DNA of 64,000 bases from Vanilla planifolia. Taxonomy: Eukaryota; Streptophyta; Magnoliopsida; Asparagales; Orchidaceae. The stretch lies in NCBI GenBank assembly GCA_023846275.1, contig CM043878.1, positions 8,487,501 to 8,551,500 on the forward strand, in the 5' to 3' direction. Positions 22,901-34,900 of the stretch are shown in pieces. Each line of letters starts with the position of its first letter. The stretch's first letter is position 1. Below the pieces are notes generated by a model. The model made no database searches, had not been told where the DNA came from, and saw only the letters and a list, made by a program, of their open reading frames with translations. The translations under genes were made by a program, and so were the position numbers.

Positions 22901-25900
22901 CGGTTCTGTTCATTTTGCTGAATAGCGCTGTCGCGCGCTGTGTCCAAGTACATTTTCTGCAACTTCACTGGTTAGGGTTTACTGTTCATTTGCGTGCCCT
23001 GCCGCGAGTTGAGGAAGATGAACTTTGCGCGCGCAAATTTAAAATTTCAAATTTTGAATTATGGGTTAAATCCAAATGCGTGCGGCGTCGCTGGACAATA
23101 TTAAGGGGTTACGCTGCGTCGCGTGGAAGAATACCTTTCTTGCAAAAATCTGTTTGCGGTTATTTTTTGCGCGCACTGCTGCTTTGGTTTGCTGGCGCTG
23201 CTTGGCCGTGTTATTGCATGCGGTTGCTATGTTGCTTGTGATTCACCTGTGGCTGGTGTGTGGTTTGCTCTTGTTTGCTTGTGTAATTGTAACAGTATAG
23301 GTGTGATCTGGTGTTTCTGGTCTGTGCTTCCAGCTGTGATCTTATGTACTGTATGCTGTTTGCTTGTTTGGCATAATCTTTGTGTGCAGGCAGCCTGGTG
23401 TGTTACGAATTGCCTCTGGCTTTTATCATCCATTCGGTGGTGCCTTATTCTTCTGGTGGAATCTAGTGTTATGAATGACTTAAATTTGTACTATGGGGAA
23501 GAAAAGTAATAAGCAACCTAGAAATCATGCAAGTATGTCCCCAGAAAGGGCTGATGATGTTAGTGCTACGGTTAAGTCCAACGTTGACACTGAGAAAAGA
23601 GGCCTGGTTATCGGAATGTCAGGAGTTGATGGGGACGAGGGCTATTTAATACACGAAATTGAGACTTCAAATGACTCGGCTGCCTCCTCAAGTGGCACTG
23701 CAATGATGTACGCGGACACTGCGGATGCTGCTGATGCTGTTGAGAGTGGTACTGTTCATTTAGCAAAGACTGAAATGGATGACATAGGCGCAAATGCAAG
23801 CATTGAGGTGGCGTGCGGGGTTAGCGCGCAGGCGCAGGCGCTTACGAACTCTCCGCGCGGCTGTGTTGGCGTGGCAGAATGCGCTGATCCATTGATTGAT
23901 ACAAGTAAGGTGGCACATGCGAACAAGGTAAGCTTCAAAGAGGCGCTAACTGCTAAAACAACTGTCTCCAACGGGCTCGTGACTCCATTTGTCAAGCCGG
24001 CTATCATTGATGTTGCTGAGAGAGCTGCAGGGTTGCCTGACTGTGTTGCAAATGACGTGGTTACCATGTCTAATGAAGCATGCCAGCGCGCAGAGAATTC
24101 CACAAATTTGACTTGGCAGGTCGGGTTTATGGGGACACATTTCCATTTTTTGTCATTGCGAGGGTGCTGTACAAACGCTGGTGACACTTCAAAAATTTCA
24201 GAATTCTTGACTTGTCCGCAGGCTGCTTTTGCCTACATTTCGATTCTATCCGAGACAGAAATGAGGTCTGGCTCGATGGGCCTTGGCAAGTTGCTGGCCA
24301 AGCTATGGGTTCGGATTTGTGGTCTGTTGAATTTAGGCCTAATGCTCAGATTGCTATGTGCGCCCCAGTGTGGGTGCGCTACCCAGGGCTCTCCTTGATT
24401 TATTGGGATATTGACAATATTCTGCGGATTGCAAAGTCAATCGGTGAGCCGATTTTGCTAGATGGGTGGACTGCGGATATGCAGAGATCAACGTACGCAA
24501 GAGTACGTATTAGAATCGACTTATCAAAGCCTTTGAAGCTGGAGATGTGGTTAAGTGGCGAATTGGGAATTACTCACCAGCCCTTCAAGTATGAGGGATT
24601 ACCACGTGTGTGTTTTGGATGCGGTCATGTGGGCCATTTGGTGGAGCAATGCAAAGGTGGGAGGACTCGGGGCGCTGTGCTTGCGCAAGTTGCTGGGTTG
24701 ACGCCGACTACTCTTGATACTTCGGCACGGGCTGATGCGCATACGCACAATGAGGGCAGCGTGCGTGCGACACCCACGCGGGAGTTGTTTGCGAGGGAGG
24801 TGGCGAGCTCCTTCAACGCGCCCGCTCTGATGCTCATGCTAAAATTATCTCTTGTTATAAAGAAGCATGCTTTTAGTTGTAACTCAGAATTTTATTTAAC
24901 AAATCTACTTGGTTAACTATGAACCCAAGGATCTGAAATCATCTAACTAAAGCAGTGCATTGGGAGTTAGATTTTTGGATTTCAGGAATGGATGGAACTA
25001 GATGATATTGACTAAAGAGAGGTTGAGCGATGCTTTTGGGAAGAGAGTTCAATTTGGCCTTCTTGTGGGACTCTGAGTAACAATTGTTGGAATTGAGTTA
25101 AGTTTTTACATGAACCTCCTCTACACCTATCCTTCTCCCTTGACCCTCTCTGACACCTATACTTTTCCCTTGGGACACTATGCTATTTTCCTAATATAAC
25201 TTTGCATTATATTTACTGTTTTTTACTCTCTGAAATTCTGTTGCATGACTACAGCTTTGAAAAAGTCTTGTGATTTCCTTTATTGTTATGTGTATAGTCT
25301 CCTTAAAGCTCCATGAAATCTTGAAGAATACTGGTGCAAAAATTTAAAATTAATATAGCTGTCATTTAGTTGCAAAGAATTGCTTAAACTAACTGGTCTG
25401 CCGTTGAAAGAAATAGAATTTTATTTTGATGTAGATTAATTGAGTTCTACCACACTAGTTTTGCAGTTTTTTAATAAGAGAAGTTACAGATGGTTTTAAG
25501 GAGAAAAAAAATAAATCGATGTTTTCTATGGAACTTGATGTTATAGATATTAAATACCACCTATACTTGTGCATGAATTTAAGAATATTGAACACTAAAT
25601 TTTTAATGCCTATTTGTTATTGATAAGTTTTGCTATAGTGGATTCACTTTCTTGGTCCTTAGCGTCTTAAATGTATCTTCCTATGCTTTTTGGTAGAATG
25701 GTAACTTTATTACCGTTGAGGTTCATTACCATACTTTTGTTTTGATTTCTTAAGTTATATCTTGGATGAAATCTGATGGAACCGTTATTGCTGTAATGTT
25801 TTTTTTTCTGACTGTATGTGTCCTTCCTATTCAATGAGATTACAAATAAGGGTGGAAATTGTTTTTTTTCCCTAAAAATTTATATATTTTCTATGTTTTG

Positions 25901-28900
25901 TGTTCTTAAAGTTTTCATGGATAAATTTTGGATTTTTTATTAACTTTTTCTTTTTTGCTCTGCTTACAGTGGCTTACCTTCTGATGGGGATGCTGTAGTC
26001 AAGCGAAAACTTTCAGAAAAAGAAAAATCATCTCTTGAGGTACATGAAGCTTAATTGTAGCTTTTAAGATTGAGCTCCCTCCAGAGTTGGTGAATATTAA
26101 TTGAGAAAATGGTTATCTGGTTTGTTCCTAAATCCATCAGGCAACAGACAATTAAAAACTCTTACATACTGTGAATTGATTTGTGTACAAAGTACTTTTT
26201 ACAATGATATACATGTCCTCCCCCTTTCCAATGCAAGTGAAGTGCTAAGTTGAAGGAACTGTTCATTGCAATTCGCTCGGCAATGTGTTGCAAAAGATGG
26301 AAATGTTGTAGGTTTTAGGTTACTCTTCCCAAGTTGTGTTGGGCAGCCTGCTGCCCTTCACGAGTCAGCATGAAAAGGCACTTCGAAGGCTGGCTAGTCA
26401 AGCAGCCTGTTGTGTTTCATGAGGTAGAAGAATGGCAGCAGCCACTTTTTCTTTTTATTTTCTTAGAAAAAAATCTATTGAGTACAATCACCTTATCAAA
26501 AATGTTAGTTTGAATTTCAACAAAAATATTTTGCATCTTTCTTTTTCTAAGTATATGTAATTCTCCTTAATTTTAAATGGGTAAAAGGGCTTTTTTTGTT
26601 TTCTGTAAATTGGTTGAGCTCCATAGCAAAAACTACATTTTGAGAAGTTTTTTTTCAATCGCCTTTCCAAAAGCAGACCAGAAAGGGCAGCTGCTTATTA
26701 TGTGTGCTTTTTAGGTTATTTTATTTCCTTTTTAAATTTGAGTTTGTATTTTCTTATGTCTTTTGAATGTAAGATTATATTTATGTACTTTTTATCAAAT
26801 TTTTCTGATCATTTTCATTTTTTTAAATTTAGAATTAATTAAAAAAATAGTGAAAACCAAAACTACACTACAAAATAACAAAGTTATGTAAATTGAATCT
26901 TGAACTTGTCTACTAAACTGAAATTAATCCTTGAACCTAAAATTCAACCTAACAAAGAAATTAGGTCAAAGCTACATTTTAAAATATCTATCAAGGTGGA
27001 AAGTTTATGTTATGAAACCTTAACAATCTATCAATAATATTGGTTTGGTTTCCAAAGAGTTCCTTTTGCCCTTCGTACAACTAACGAATTTCACAGTTGA
27101 GGAGTCATAAAGGGCTTTTTTGAGCCAAAAGCAAATATTTTGGTAAATTGGTGTCGGCTTCCTAGATGATTTTTAGATGGATATTGTCATTTCATTATTT
27201 CATTATAGTTGGCCTTGCAAAATAAGATACATAATTATTTGTGTCAGTGTTTGTTTGTGAATATTTCATGTTTTTAGCTTTTTATCTTTTTTGCTATATA
27301 GAAGAAACATCAAAGCATTTCAGTGATATCCAACTAATAGCATGTAGGTCTTGGTATTTGCTACGAAAAATTTGAAGAGGGTTTTCAAACTTTGCTCATC
27401 ATGATTTATCACTTTCTTGACCTAGTTGTAGGTGTTATCTTGGTGTTATAGGAATATCCCAATGTTTTGAAAAATCGCATAAAAATTGTGATACTTATTT
27501 TTATTACCGAAGTTCTTGCAAATGGAGACAAAGCTATCAATCAAAGTTTACTTTGTTCTTCCTACTAACCAATGAGGTTATGGGAATCATTGATGTGAAG
27601 TTTTATCTTGAACAATAAGCTGCATGATTATAAATAGGAAAAGGAAAGTACTAAATTGTCACTTTCACAAGATAAACAAATAGAATCAAAGCATTCTGAC
27701 ACAAATTTGTCATTAAAAAACCTCAGTAAAAGGATAAAAGGTATGTTGGCAATGTAATGAAAGTTTTTGTTATCTCGAGTTGAGTTACAACAAAAGATTA
27801 TAATATCATGATTCTTTCATGTTAAAGGATAAGCCTCTTTTCCTTTGATGTATCTCCTTTTTCACAATGTTCATGACACTAACCAACCCTTTTTTCTCAT
27901 CACATTTTTATAGGTGTCAATTACCTCCTTAATGCATTAAGTTGGCAATTTGCTATCTTTTAAGAAGATTAATTATGTTGATAAGGATGGTTTAATCAGA
28001 TCTTGTCAAAAAAATATTTGGGGATTCTACACAATATAATTCATGGTTATTCATTTATACTTACAACTGTTGACCATCTTTGAATGTATACTATTTGTGG
28101 AAGAAAGTAAGCCAATTGTTGTAGTTAGATTCCTTGATGTACAACTGTACAAATAAATATTGGAAGCATAGATTGGGGATGCTTCATGCCATATGCTTGA
28201 ATCACACAAAGGTGGTTGTCTTTGGTCCCTTGCATTACACTTTAAATCTCTTTTAACACTTGTCAGTTTTTTAGTCTCTATTAAGTTGCACACATGAATG
28301 CTTAAGGTGGTGTATTATTTTTTGAGTTGACCCCATTCATTGTGATTAGCAATCTCGTACATTTATGTGAAATTAATGAGTCAAAGTAATAAATCACACG
28401 CAATTTTCAATAAATGCTAGTAGTGTTTGGGATTCCTTAACTTCTTTTCTTCATCCTTATGAATCCTTCTCCTTTTAGTCTCAACCTCTTTCTTCCATCA
28501 AACTCGTGGATTTTGTGGACATCCTTTTTATTTTACCAAGAAAAAGTACTTTACCTTGAAAAAGTTCTTTGAAATGTCTATTGGAGGGAGAGAATCCAGT
28601 TTTGAAGAGAATCAAGTTTGGTGATTTCTTTACTGAAGTTCTTACAGAAGAGAATAATTGATTCGTACCAATTATTTGGGAGATCGTAGATTTGAACATT
28701 CAACTTGTTATTAAGATGGAATGTTAGCATGCCTTTGGAAGATGTTATTGTTGTCATGTTTGCTTTGAATGAAATGGAAGAAAGTATATTTTAATCTTTA
28801 GAGTCTCTAATGAATTGACAAAAAGACAAACAAGATAAAGGAAGAGGGTGAGTAAGTTGGATCTAAGGCTACAGAGATAATAAACCAATAAATTATTGAT

Positions 28901-31900
28901 ATTAGTAGCAACATTGAGGAGGGCATGCCAATTTTTTGGTAGGCATTTTTGGGTTTTACATGCGAAGAGATCATTGTTAAAGCAAATAAGTTCAACAAAG
29001 AGGATAACTTACAATTTGAAGAGAATATTATGACCCAAATTATAAATTGGAATAATTTTTATATCAGTATACTATTTCCTTTACCTATACATATCAACAA
29101 ATCTAATATAGAATGATGTTAAATTAAGATTCCTTTAAAAATGAATCGAACTAAAGGATCTGTTCGTAATTCACAAAAGAACCTTTTCCGATATTGGGAA
29201 CTAATGTGGTTTTAATGCAAAATTAGTAATTAGATCAAGTAATCATTCTAATTTAGAAAATAAGCTCATTGTTTTTTTGCCTTACTAGATAGAGGCTAGC
29301 AATGTGGAGGTTAGCGAGTAGAATTTCTTGACTTGGCTCAGTCTTTCATCAAGGAGATTGCCAATCAAGTTTTAGGAGCCGAAGGGAAAGAGTGTCACCT
29401 TGAGTGGGTTTAAGCTAAGTATTATCTTGGTAATTTGCACTTTTTTTAAGATAGTTATGCTTGATTTCTTATGGAGAAAGTGGATTGGACATTTGGAAGT
29501 TTAGATTGGATTGTTACAAGATCTATAGCAAACTGGGTTTGTTAGTATTTAGTTGAATAGGATAGAATAAACTCTATCTTCTATCTAAAAAAGTATCTAT
29601 AACTTAGAAAAAGGAGAATAGAATTTACAACAAAAATTTGATCAATTAGAAATAAAGGCTTACATGATGTAGGACAAAGTTATAAGAGTTGCAATGTAGA
29701 TCAATAGAAATTGAAGAAGCCTTAATGTGATCTTAGAGAGTAGAGCTAGCCCTAAAGAAGAGAAACTCATAACTTGTGATGAATGGATGGGTTACCTTGA
29801 AGCAAATGGAATTGTATTACAATTTTGTAGAATTTACAATGGTTTTAAGGAGGATATAGCTTGGGTAACCAAGAAATACTAACACTTTGATCATAGGGAT
29901 GAGGGAATCAAAGCTGATAGATATGAAAGCATTTCAAAATGAGGTAGAATCATTGATCATACAAGACATCTTGTTTCAATATGCTAGACAACTCATTGGG
30001 AAGAGACATATTCCTAGCCTACAAATAATCACTCATAGATGCATAGTTGGTAACCCAATCAATCTCATAATTTCCCTTAGCAAATTAGTAAAATTATATT
30101 TATGGAGTCTTTGAATGGCTAAGAACAAGGGAAGGTAGGTTTGGCTTTGATTAGCTTAGAAGAAGCAATCATTAATGCACTAAGCAATAGAGAAAGAGTC
30201 ACTCCCAAACCAAACATGAGAAAATGTGGTAGGAGGGAGATGACAAGGGAGATAGCCTCACAAAGCACATGCTCTTCCATCGCTCAAAGAGAAGCCATGG
30301 AGACCTCCCACCTCTTGCAAGAATGAGGAGCCCATAACTATCCCAAATGATAATGCCAATATTGGCTTGACAAAAAGAGGAAGCAATGCTGAAGATTTAT
30401 CTTCAATTCAATGAGGAGACGATAAGTTGTGTGCTATGCTTCAACACTTTATGCTACACAACCTTTAGACATAGGGACAAGTTCAAACTAAAGAAACTTT
30501 AGCCCTTTGCAATGCTTAGATAGACTCTAGTCTTGAAAACATCATTAACAAAACAAAATCAGCTTAGATTAACCGTGATACAAGGTATCTTTGATATATT
30601 GTTGCACCTATTTAAGTATTTTCTGTACAATGAAATGGTTATTGTAGTTTAGTAGTGTATCCTTTATCTACTACTACATATTAATTACATTATTATGTGA
30701 TTCGTGTTGAAAATGTTTAGTGTCATTTTACATGAAAAACTTGCATGTTTTTTCAAAAGAAATAAGAAATAAAAATGGTTTATTTCCTTTTTTAAAAAAT
30801 GCGAAGGTTGTCACTTTCTTATCTCATGATTGATTCTTTGAATTACATGCAACAAAATGAATATGAATTTACTTAGCCCCTCATTGTTTTCATATTAATT
30901 CTTTTTTTATTATGGGACCTCTCTTATACTTCTTTTTTTATTATGGGACCTCTCTTATACTTATAGAAGGAAAAGTTAGGGCTTTAAATTAAATTACTTC
31001 ACCCTTATTGTGCCATTTATGTTTTCTTCTCCTTCATCTCCCTTTTGCTACAATGTGAAACCCTAGCTCTCAATGGAAAGAACTAAGAAAATTGCTTTGT
31101 AGTACTTTGCCTCTAATTTTTTTGAGTATCCAAACACATTGTTGAAAAAGACTATTATGAACCCATCTTCTCCGTCTAGTTTCATCTATTTACAACCTTT
31201 TGTAAACGAGTATGCAAATTCCTAATTTGAGCAATGTCTTTCAATATTCAATTCCTTTTCAATGTATTATACTTTTATCCCATCTTATTTTGAGAACATC
31301 ATGACCTTTTTTGGCTTAATTTCTACCAAAGTTATTGCCAATTCCATTGCTATGATTTTGCTATATTTTGGATAATGTAAAATAAAATGGATTGGATTTT
31401 GCAATTATTCTGAACTTTGTTTCCTTTTGAAGTAGTAGGGAAACCCTTGGAATGATTATTTTAATTGAAGCAATGGACAAATTTGTATGCATTGATAGCT
31501 TGATTCCTATGGTGATTGGAGGAGAAAATAGGAAGATAAATGTTGAAATTTTCCTTCAAAAATAAGTTTTGAAAGAAGAAAGTGATAACCTAAATGCTAT
31601 CAAGATAAAGACGAAGAAGAGTCTTCAACAAACTACTGCTAATGGGAAAGAAATGGAGAATCTGATGAAGAAATTAGCTAATCTTAAGCAAGAAAAGATG
31701 GTGTGGCTAGAGGACAAGTGATCTATGGGAAAAGAAAAAGAAATGAAGCTATATTTTAAGTGGTTTTCTTTTGAGAAGATATCAAACTTTCAGTGTAATT
31801 TACTAAAGCTATGATGAAGCTTCTTGTTTAAGGAGAGGAAACAAGAATGCTAGAAGCTAGCTTTGTCAAGTCAAAAGAAATTATAAGTCAATCAAAGCAA

Positions 31901-34900
31901 ATAGAAGAAGATTTGCAACAAATATTTTTCTAACAAAACTCAATGGGATTTGAGTGGCTTCATTTTGCTATTTAGACAACTTCAAGAACTTACGAAAATT
32001 CTATCATCTTCTTAGACATGATAAAGTTTGGATTCTATTCTTGCACAATTTTCTTATTGTGACAATGCTTGATGATTGAAGAGATGTTATCATTGTTGAA
32101 CTCATTAACTACTTTTTAATTTGAACAACATGATGATGATGCAAACCTAGGCTTAAGTTTGATAAGCTAAAAGTTTTTTGTGCAAATTTTAGTAATCTGA
32201 GTCTCAAAGGAAAAATAATGTATTTGTAAAAATTTCATCAATTAATGAAAAGTAATTTTTTTGGCTTTTGTTATTAGTATTTCTCTGGTATGTTTTTTTT
32301 TTGACTCATTAATTGTCTTAATTACAAGATTTTATTTACTTGAGCTATTGTGTTATTACAAATGTTACCATTTGCATGCATATTTGTACGTTCAAGAAGT
32401 ATTGACCTACAATGTTTTGTAGTATGGTACGAGAGAGATGGTTACCTTTTTCAAGGTACCCAGTTATGTATCCTTGACTCATGAATTCACGAGTTCATTA
32501 TTGAAAAATTGTAGTCTTTGGGGTTTAGCGGGACACTTTGAAAGATACAAGATTATTGTTGTGGCCGAGGATTGCTTTTTTGCGGAGATGTCGCTAGAAA
32601 TAGGATATTTGATTATTTCTATTGAAAAGATTGAAAAAAAAGAAGAATTTTATTGTCAATCCATTTGTGATACGTGAAGTAGACAAGGTACTTGATTTAC
32701 TTCAACAAAAGTAGTCAAAATTGTATGAATCTTGCTTTTGTATTTTTGTTGGAATCAAGTTTAAGTTTGATGAGAATAATATTCTATGATCAATAACTTA
32801 TTTATTTTCAAACCAGTCCATTATCTATCTATTATTTGTTTTATGAATCCTTTATGTTGTAATGATTCAATAGTCAAATATTTTGGCTCGTCCTCATAAG
32901 AAGGTTACATAAGTAAAGTAATAACCTACAAAAAAAATGGACTAATCCAACTAATCTTGCTTGCACAATGGAAAGAGCCATTGGCTTATCTTAGCGAACA
33001 GACTTATAGAAATTAGCTTGTAAGTCTTAAATACAATGAGTTACCTCAGTGAAGAGGTGTACTTTCTAGGTGCAAAGGTTAGTCCCCATGTCTATGGATG
33101 CTCCTTCGTCTGCAAGTTAAAATTATAAAAGATTAGCACTTGGATAACATGCAAAGTGCTACTTTTTGGCATGCTAGCAATGTTGTTTAAGATTATTAAA
33201 GCTTGTTTGTTGCTACCTTTTTCTAGTGGGTGAAAACATGCTAAGTTTGAGAATAGTTTTGTTATCTAATGATACATGGGGACTTATGTGGCCTTGAGTT
33301 GCCAAGACTTTGTCTAGGTTGGCTATGGTTTTTGATTATTTGTAATTAACAGGGATTTGGCGTGGATTGAAGAGTTGCCACTAATTCTTGTTTGTGATTG
33401 ACAAATAATTTTCCTTTGATGTTGATCTTCAAGTAACATGATAACTTCCACTTAGGATTGTTAGGATAGTATTAACCACATTTATGTTATCGCTTTACTT
33501 TGTTTGCAGTTTGGCTTGTGATTGATGCTATGGATTTGTTTATTTTTTTGGCCCTGGTGATTGTGCGAACTCTTTTGAAACTGTCTATGGTCTAGATTGT
33601 ACATTTTGATCCATTGGATGCTTTCTTGTTAGTTGAACACTCTTCTTCTTAGCACTTCCTTTAGTTGACTAAGGTAAGAACTTTGTTAACTATCTTTTGC
33701 ACTAAAGTTTTTTTAACTAGAATAGACAAGGCTTTATAGTCATGGGTATTATGCCTGTGACAAGTATCAAATAGGCAATACTATTTTAAATATCTAATGG
33801 CTAGTAGTTCAACCATTGGTGGTGATAGTAGATCCTTGTTGTCTTAGTGTAGTAAAAGCTTTTGATTAGCAAATGAGAAGTAACACTTACTTTTGGTACC
33901 AATCTATCATCCCATTCTTACTCTTCTTTAGAGAGACCTTAAAGAAAAAATGTTGATGCAAATTTTGGTAGTGTTGAAGATAAAAATTAATCTCTTATTA
34001 AGAGCATTAGAAAATATTGACTCGAATTTTGATTAGAAATTACCAATCACATGATCATAAGGTAGGGAAAGAAAAGAATTAAATTGCCACTTTTACAAGA
34101 TAAATAAAAATAGAATCAAAGCATTTTCAAAAACAAATTAATTTCAGAAAATTCTTATAAAATGGTAAAAAAAAAAAAATCACACTAGTGGTGCATCCTA
34201 AGTTTTCAATAGCTCAAGTTGAGTTGTAATAGGATGTTACAATGGTAGAGTACAATTTTTTTTCCTATTTGAGGGTTGATATCGCTCTTCTAACTCGTTT
34301 ATCTTTTCTTTTTTCTTTTCTCTTAATTTATTAGGCATTGGCTAATCTTTTACCTTTTCTCTCCCTTGTTTTGTCATCGATCATCCTTTCGATGCATCAA
34401 GTTATCAACATGATGTCTCACGGGAAGATTAATTATGTTGATAAAAGAGAATTTACTTCCAACTCTTTAGAATCTGTTTCAATTTGAATCCTGGCAAAAT
34501 GATTTTTGGTGATGCTACATGACAAAATCAAAAGATCTAGTTATTTATTGTTACTTATGATTATTGATAATCTTTAACCTTTCATATTCTATTGAAGAAA
34601 ATGAAGCCATTGCTACAATTTGGTACCTGTTTTTCATATTTATTTGCTCTTAATATCAATCTTTCAGTCTTTCTTTTGCCTAGATTGGGGATATTTTATG
34701 CCTTATGTTTGAAGCACTTAGATGTAGGTTATGCTTTGATTCATTATGTTACAATTTAAGTACTTTTGACATTCGTCAAGTTCTCAGCTACATGTGAACA
34801 TATTGTGCATCATTTTTAGGGGTTTGTAGAGATTAGTCAAGTTTTTATTTTTTTTTAAATGTCTTCTATTTTTTACGTCAGGATTTCATTATTTATAAAA

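Larger units (their letters stand above)
19977..24847 (-). mobile_element. L1-type LINE with inverted 5' segment in intron 6
   Basis: The 3' half of a plant L1-type LINE (RT core, thumb, zf-RVT, RNase H, short 3' UTR) runs on the minus strand at about 19977-22790. The 5' part (leader and ORF1 with DUF4283-like domain and CCHC knuckle) runs on the plus strand at about 22800-24840. The ORF1 C-terminus, AP endonuclease and RT N-terminus are missing. This head-to-head layout with a central deletion is the product expected from twin priming. The element is much richer in GC and CpG than the surrounding intron. Frameshifts show it is inactive. Boundaries are approximate. Confidence 0.8.
27600..34800. 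mobile_element. Decayed LTR retrotransposon in intron 7
   Basis: Diverged direct repeats at about 27600-28300 and 34030-34800 share anchors in the same order: ACAAGATAAA.AAATAGAATC (27668/34096), GAAGATTAATTATGTTGATAA (27964/34424) and GATTGGGGAT (28171/34683). The offset is about 6.45 kb. The interior has only relics: a plus-strand stretch around 29750-30120 that could be gag-derived, and a Lys/Glu-rich coiled-coil-like stretch around 31570-31740. Class and orientation are not established. Confidence 0.5.

Noticed and set aside
22828..23241. 137-codon plus-strand frame with hydrophobic Cys/Leu-rich C-terminus
   Set aside because: Lies in the LINE leader between the breakpoint and ORF1, matches no domain, and overlapping frames are similarly open because of GC content.
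32438..32677. 79-codon plus-strand frame in intron 7
   Set aside because: No recognisable motif and located inside the decayed LTR element interior; not enough to call a gene.
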